Source: Betaproteobacteria bacterium UBA5582 (lineage in GTDB: Bacteria; Pseudomonadota; Gammaproteobacteria; Burkholderiales; Rhodocyclaceae). Taken from it: DNA of 7,833 nucleotides. This document shows positions 5,326 to 7,833 of this stretch, in pieces (position 1 is the stretch's first letter; every line of letters starts with the position of its first letter). The translations under genes and the position numbers were made by a program. Below the pieces are notes generated by a model. It did not search any database and was not told the origin of the DNA. It worked only from the letters and a program-made list of their open reading frames with translations. The stretch covers positions 451 through 8,283 of the forward strand of contig DILW01000056.1 of assembly GCA_002425245.1 (NCBI GenBank). The letters are read 5' to 3'.

Positions 5326-5372
5326 TACTTATCGTCAAACCGGGCAGCGACCGGGTAATCCCGCCGCTCCCC

Positions 5373-5378
5373 TATAAT
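5373..5378 (+). promoter_or_regulatory. gpt promoter, consensus -10 box
   Basis: A perfect TATAAT lies 30 bases before the gpt ATG, implying a leader of about 23 nt with CAGGA as ribosome-binding site. No good -35 box is found 16-18 bp upstream (the position reads ACCGGG or CCGGGT), so strength or an activator requirement is unclear. The KilA-N remnant starts about 50 bp upstream on the other strand, so the original upstream region may have been replaced. Confidence 0.5.
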
Positions 5379-5407
5379 CCCCCCTTTGCCCAACTCAGGA
5401 CCGCACC

Positions 5408-5923
5408 ATGGAAAACGCCCCCGCCAGCCCCTACCGTGACGACATCGTGATTTCCTGGCCGGAGCTGCATCGGGATACCCGGCTGCTCTGCCATCAACTG
5501 GTCGAGAAGGGGCCGTTCAAGGGGATCATTGCGATTGCCCGGGGCGGGTTGATTCCGGCGGCGCTGGTGGCGCGGGAGCTGGAAATCCGGCTGGTCGATA
5601 CGATCTGCGCTTCCAGCTATGAAGCCGCCGACGACGACAGCGCGCAGACCATGCGCAAGGAAGTGAAGATACTCAAGGGGGTGGAAGGCGATGGCGAGGG
5701 CTATCTGCTGATCGACGATTTGGTCGATACCGGCAACACCGCGCGCGTCATCCGCAAGCTGCTGCCCAAGGCCTTCTTCGCGACGATTTACGCCAAGCCG
5801 CAGGGGCTTGAGGTGGTCGATCTGTGCGTCAAGCAGTTTGCCCAGGACAAGTGGATCTACTTCCCCTGGGACATCGACTACCAGTTCGTCGCGCCGATCA
5901 AGAAGAAGCTCGACAAGGCCTGA
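5408..5923 (+). CDS. gpt: Xanthine/guanine phosphoribosyltransferase
   Basis: Gpt joins xanthine or guanine to PRPP, giving XMP or GMP: purine salvage in the cytoplasm. The 171-residue protein carries the type I phosphoribosyltransferase PRPP loop LLIDDLVDTGNTA (100-112), the early GIIAIARGGLIPAALVARE segment (39-57), the EGDGEG flexible-loop neighbour (93-98) and the C-terminal purine-binding W-I-YFPWD (149-155). These align throughout with E. coli Gpt. The start ATG has CAGGA at the right distance and a TATAAT box above it. Its stop abuts the puuD stop with no intervening base, so the two genes converge. Salvage of xanthine next to genes that burn urate puts the branch point of purine fate in one locus. 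Xanthine versus guanine preference cannot be told from sequence. Confidence 0.95.
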   Translation: MENAPASPYRDDIVISWPELHRDTRLLCHQLVEKGPFKGIIAIARGGLIPAALVARELEIRLVDTICASSYEAADDDSAQTMRKEVKILKGVEGDGEGYLLIDDLVDTGNTARVIRKLLPKAFFATIYAKPQGLEVVDLCVKQFAQDKWIYFPWDIDYQFVAPIKKKLDKA

Positions 5924-7108
5924 TCAGCGATAACCGCCGCCGGCCCAGGCGGCGATCTGCTGGCGCTCGGCGTCGGTCATCGCGGTGACGTTGCCGAGCG
6001 GCATCGCTTTAAACTGTACCGTCTGCGCCAGGATGCGCGGGCCGAGGGCGCGGATTTGCGCCGGGGTGTCGAGGACGACGCCGGCCGGCGCCGCCGGCAT
6101 CAGCGTTGGCGTGGCCGAGTGGCAGGCGACGCAGCGGGCGGTGAGCACCGGTTGAATCTCCGCCACGCTGGGTGCGCCGTTGGCGGAAACGGCGAGCGGC
6201 GCCGGGGCCAGCCAGACGAAGACGCCGAGCAGCAGGGCGCCACCCGCTGCCGGGTACTGCCAGGCAAAGACGCCCTTGTGGCGCAGGTTGAAGAAGTGGC
6301 GGATCAGTACCGCGGCGAGCAGGATCAGCGCCAGCACCAGCCAGGCCTGCGGGTGGTTGTAGGTGAAGGTGTAGTGGTTGGAGATCATGCAGAACAGCAC
6401 CGGCAGCGTCAGGTAGTTGTTGTGCACGCTGCGCTGTTTCGCCCGCAGGCCGTGGATCGGGTCCGGCGTTTCGCCGCGCTGCATCATGGCGATGGTTTTC
6501 TTCTGGCCGGGAATGATCCAGAAGAAGACGTTGGCGCTCATCGTCGTGGCGATCATCGCGCCGACGTGCAGGAAGGCGGCGCGGCCGGAGAGCAGGTGGG
6601 TCAGCCCCCAGGCGACGGCGACCACGAAGAGAAAATAGAGCGCCGCGAAAAGCAGCAGGTTGCGACGCAGCAGCATGCGGCAGAGCACGTCATAGACCAG
6701 CCAGCCGACGACCAGCGTGGCCAGGCCGATGCCGATGGCGGCGGCGGGCGAGAGGTCGGCCTTGGCCGGATCGACCATGTAGCTGGCGGCTTGCGCGTAA
6801 TAGAGCACGCCGAGCAGGAAGAAGCCGGTCAGGAAGGTCGAGTACGACTCCCATTTGAACCAGTGTAGTTCGCTCGGCAAATGGGCCGGCGCGACCAGGT
6901 ATTTCTGCGGGTTGTAGAAGCCGCCGCCATGCACCGCCCACAGTTCGCCGCCGACGCCTTTGTCCTTCAGCGCCGGGTCGGTCGGCGGCTTCAGCGAGTT
7001 GTCGAGCCAAACGAAGTAGAACGAGGAGCCGATCCAGGCGATGCCGACGATCAGGTGCAGCCAGCGCAGCAACAGCGAGCCGACTTCGATCAGGTAGTTG
7101 AAGTCCAT
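5924..7108 (-). CDS. puuD: Membrane urate hydroxylase with C-terminal cytochrome c domain (PuuD)
   Basis: PuuD oxidises urate to 5-hydroxyisourate at the cytoplasmic membrane and passes electrons to a fused cytochrome c, so no hydrogen peroxide is made, unlike cofactor-free uricase. The 394-residue protein begins with a hydrophobic segment (about 11-34) and shows about eight membrane segments (also near 89-110, 122-141, 149-171, 176-199, 231-249, 254-271, 285-303). Conserved-looking loops include LWAVHGGGFYNPQKY (56-70), FKWESYSTF (84-92) and QRSVHNNYLTLP (225-236). The tail (about 310-394) is a c-type cytochrome with CVACH (326-330) binding heme and M369 in KAMPLGN as probable axial ligand. 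The ATG shares one base with the uraH stop (TGATG), so it is cotranscribed with uraH, whose product acts on PuuD's product. Appears intact. Confidence 0.96.
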   Translation of the reverse strand: MDFNYLIEVGSLLLRWLHLIVGIAWIGSSFYFVWLDNSLKPPTDPALKDKGVGGELWAVHGGGFYNPQKYLVAPAHLPSELHWFKWESYSTFLTGFFLLGVLYYAQAASYMVDPAKADLSPAAAIGIGLATLVVGWLVYDVLCRMLLRRNLLLFAALYFLFVVAVAWGLTHLLSGRAAFLHVGAMIATTMSANVFFWIIPGQKKTIAMMQRGETPDPIHGLRAKQRSVHNNYLTLPVLFCMISNHYTFTYNHPQAWLVLALILLAAVLIRHFFNLRHKGVFAWQYPAAGGALLLGVFVWLAPAPLAVSANGAPSVAEIQPVLTARCVACHSATPTLMPAAPAGVVLDTPAQIRALGPRILAQTVQFKAMPLGNVTAMTDAERQQIAAWAGGGYR

Positions 7109-7461
7109 CAGCTGCCCCGGTAGGTCGAGTACGCCCAGGGCGAGACGAGCAGCGGCACATGGTAGTGGCCGTCGGCGTCGGCGACGCCGAAGCGCAGCGC
7201 GATGCGGTCAAGGAAGGGCGGCTCGGGCAGTTCGGCGCCGGTGGCGCGGAAGTAGGCGGCGGCGTCGAAGACCAGTTCGTAGATGCCCGTTTGCAGGTCG
7301 GCGCCGCTGAGCAGCGGGGCGTCGGTGCGGCCGTCGGCGTTGGTCGTGCCGCTGGCGAGGACGACTGGCTTCGCGCCGTCGAGCCGGCTCAGGGTATAGG
7401 CCATGCCGGCGGCCGGGCGGCCGCTGGCGGTGTCGAGTACGTGGGTGGAGAGGCGTCCCAT
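7108..7461 (-). CDS. uraH: 5-hydroxyisourate hydrolase
   Basis: UraH, a transthyretin-related protein, opens 5-hydroxyisourate to OHCU, speeding and steering a step that otherwise runs slowly and without stereocontrol. The 117-residue protein shows the family signatures LSTHVLDTASGRPA (4-17), GRTDAP (44-49), HYHVPLLVSPWAYSTYRGS (99-117) and the diagnostic C-terminal YRGS. Likely catalytic residues are H7, R45, the HYH histidines and the terminal serine. There is no signal peptide, so it acts in the cytoplasm. The start ATG is preceded by GGAAA and, 32 bases up, by TATAAT. The stop overlaps the puuD start. It forms a uraH-puuD operon and is divergent from uraD, which performs the next step. 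Confidence 0.97.
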   Translation of the reverse strand: MGRLSTHVLDTASGRPAAGMAYTLSRLDGAKPVVLASGTTNADGRTDAPLLSGADLQTGIYELVFDAAAYFRATGAELPEPPFLDRIALRFGVADADGHYHVPLLVSPWAYSTYRGS

Positions 7462-7647
7462 GGCGGATTTCCGGCAGCGTTGTCGATGCGTCGATTATAG
7501 GAAGCTGCGGCCCGCGGCGGGCTTATAAAGGCTATCGGTGTTTTCGGATGAGGCGCCCGCTATCTGCCGCGAGGCAGGAAGCTTATACGCGCCGGGCGGC
7601 TTGCTGGCCGCGCGGCGGGTCCGTAAGCTTGGTCCCGGACTGACTTC
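7462..7647. promoter_or_regulatory. Divergent uraH / uraD promoter region
   Basis: On the minus strand a perfect TATAAT (7499-7494) serves as probable -10 box of uraH; no matching -35 is seen. GCTTATA occurs at 7521-7527 and again exactly 60 bp later at 7581-7587, and AAGCTTA (7579-7585) has an inverted partner TAAGCTT (7624-7630). These could be operator elements for a regulator acting on both genes, but the repeats are short. The TTAATGTCCG half-site seen near puuE is not found here. No clear promoter for uraD is visible. Confidence 0.4.
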
Positions 7648-7833
7648 ATGGATCGCACGATGACCTCGCCCTTGCCCCTCGCCACCCTGTCGCAACTGGA
7701 TAGGGACGGCTTCGTCGCCGCCGTCGGCGCGGTGTTCGAGCACACGCCCTGGGTCATGGCGCGGGTCTGGGAGCGCCGTCCTTTCGCCGACCGCGCGGCG
7801 CTGCGCGAGGCGATGCAGGCGGTGCTGGTCGAG
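7648..7833 (+). CDS. uraD: OHCU decarboxylase, N-terminal part (runs off window)
   Basis: UraD decarboxylates 2-oxo-4-hydroxy-4-carboxy-5-ureidoimidazoline stereoselectively to (S)-allantoin, the substrate of PuuE. The frame is open to the window's edge, 62 codons in all. LATLSQLDRDGFVAAVGAVF (11-30) followed by EHTPWV (31-36) and RPF (44-46) match the conserved start of the family (F..LG.IFEHSPWV...RPF). Two starts are possible: ATG 7648 with GGAC about nine bases upstream, or ATG 7660 with GGATCG before it. I give the longer one, but the shorter form (MTSPLPLATL) is as likely. It is transcribed away from uraH-puuD. The catalytic histidine region is beyond the window. Confidence 0.92.
   Translation, partial: MDRTMTSPLPLATLSQLDRDGFVAAVGAVFEHTPWVMARVWERRPFADRAALREAMQAVLVE

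Noticed and set aside
6056..6868. Plus-strand 270-codon frame opposite puuD
   Set aside because: Shadow of the puuD gene; composition dominated by Gly, Arg, Val and Gln, no recognisable domain.
1..7833. CRISPR array, tRNA, rRNA
   Set aside because: No regularly spaced direct repeats and no cloverleaf or rRNA signature were seen on either strand.

Overview
The window looks like a GC-rich proteobacterial chromosome, most probably a betaproteobacterium of the Rhodocyclales type. This is judged from gene content, codon choice and protein flavour, not from a database match. Two GC-rich blocks of purine-degradation genes enclose a block of about 3 kb that is visibly less GC-rich and carries accessory genes and gene fragments.

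Left block (1 to about 2100, minus strand): an operon read puuE (allantoinase), alc (allantoicase), allA (ureidoglycolate lyase, running off the window). The genes are coupled by 1-4 base stop/start overlaps. The upstream gap holds two tandem 26-bp dyads with the same half-site, centred 30 bp apart, a candidate operator.

Middle block (about 2400-5340): a class II Fic protein gene with four copies of an 8-bp half-site around its promoter; about 210 bp with nothing recognisable; a good attC-like integron recombination site; a gene for an unknown 208-residue protein laid out like an integron cassette; a perfect GTTAGGC attC core box; and, directly against that box, the left end and first third of an IS1111-group (IS110 family) transposase. 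Upstream of the transposase start lies a compact set of nested inverted repeats that would fold as a four-way junction and bury the ribosome-binding site. The block ends with a REP-like motif, the first part of an unidentified gene, and a KilA-N gene that has lost its N-terminus and its middle.

Right block (about 5370-7833): gpt (xanthine/guanine phosphoribosyltransferase, plus strand) converges with zero spacing on puuD (membrane urate hydroxylase with a C-terminal cytochrome c domain), preceded by uraH (hydroxyisourate hydrolase) in a minus-strand pair. uraD (OHCU decarboxylase) starts divergently and runs off the right edge.

Together the purine genes encode the full route urate, 5-hydroxyisourate, OHCU, S-allantoin, allantoate, ureidoglycolate, glyoxylate plus two urea, with a xanthine salvage gene in between. 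The accessory block appears to sit inside what would otherwise be one purine locus. The items most worth checking are the orphan cassette, the IS1111 insertion in its attC, and the structured leader of the transposase.
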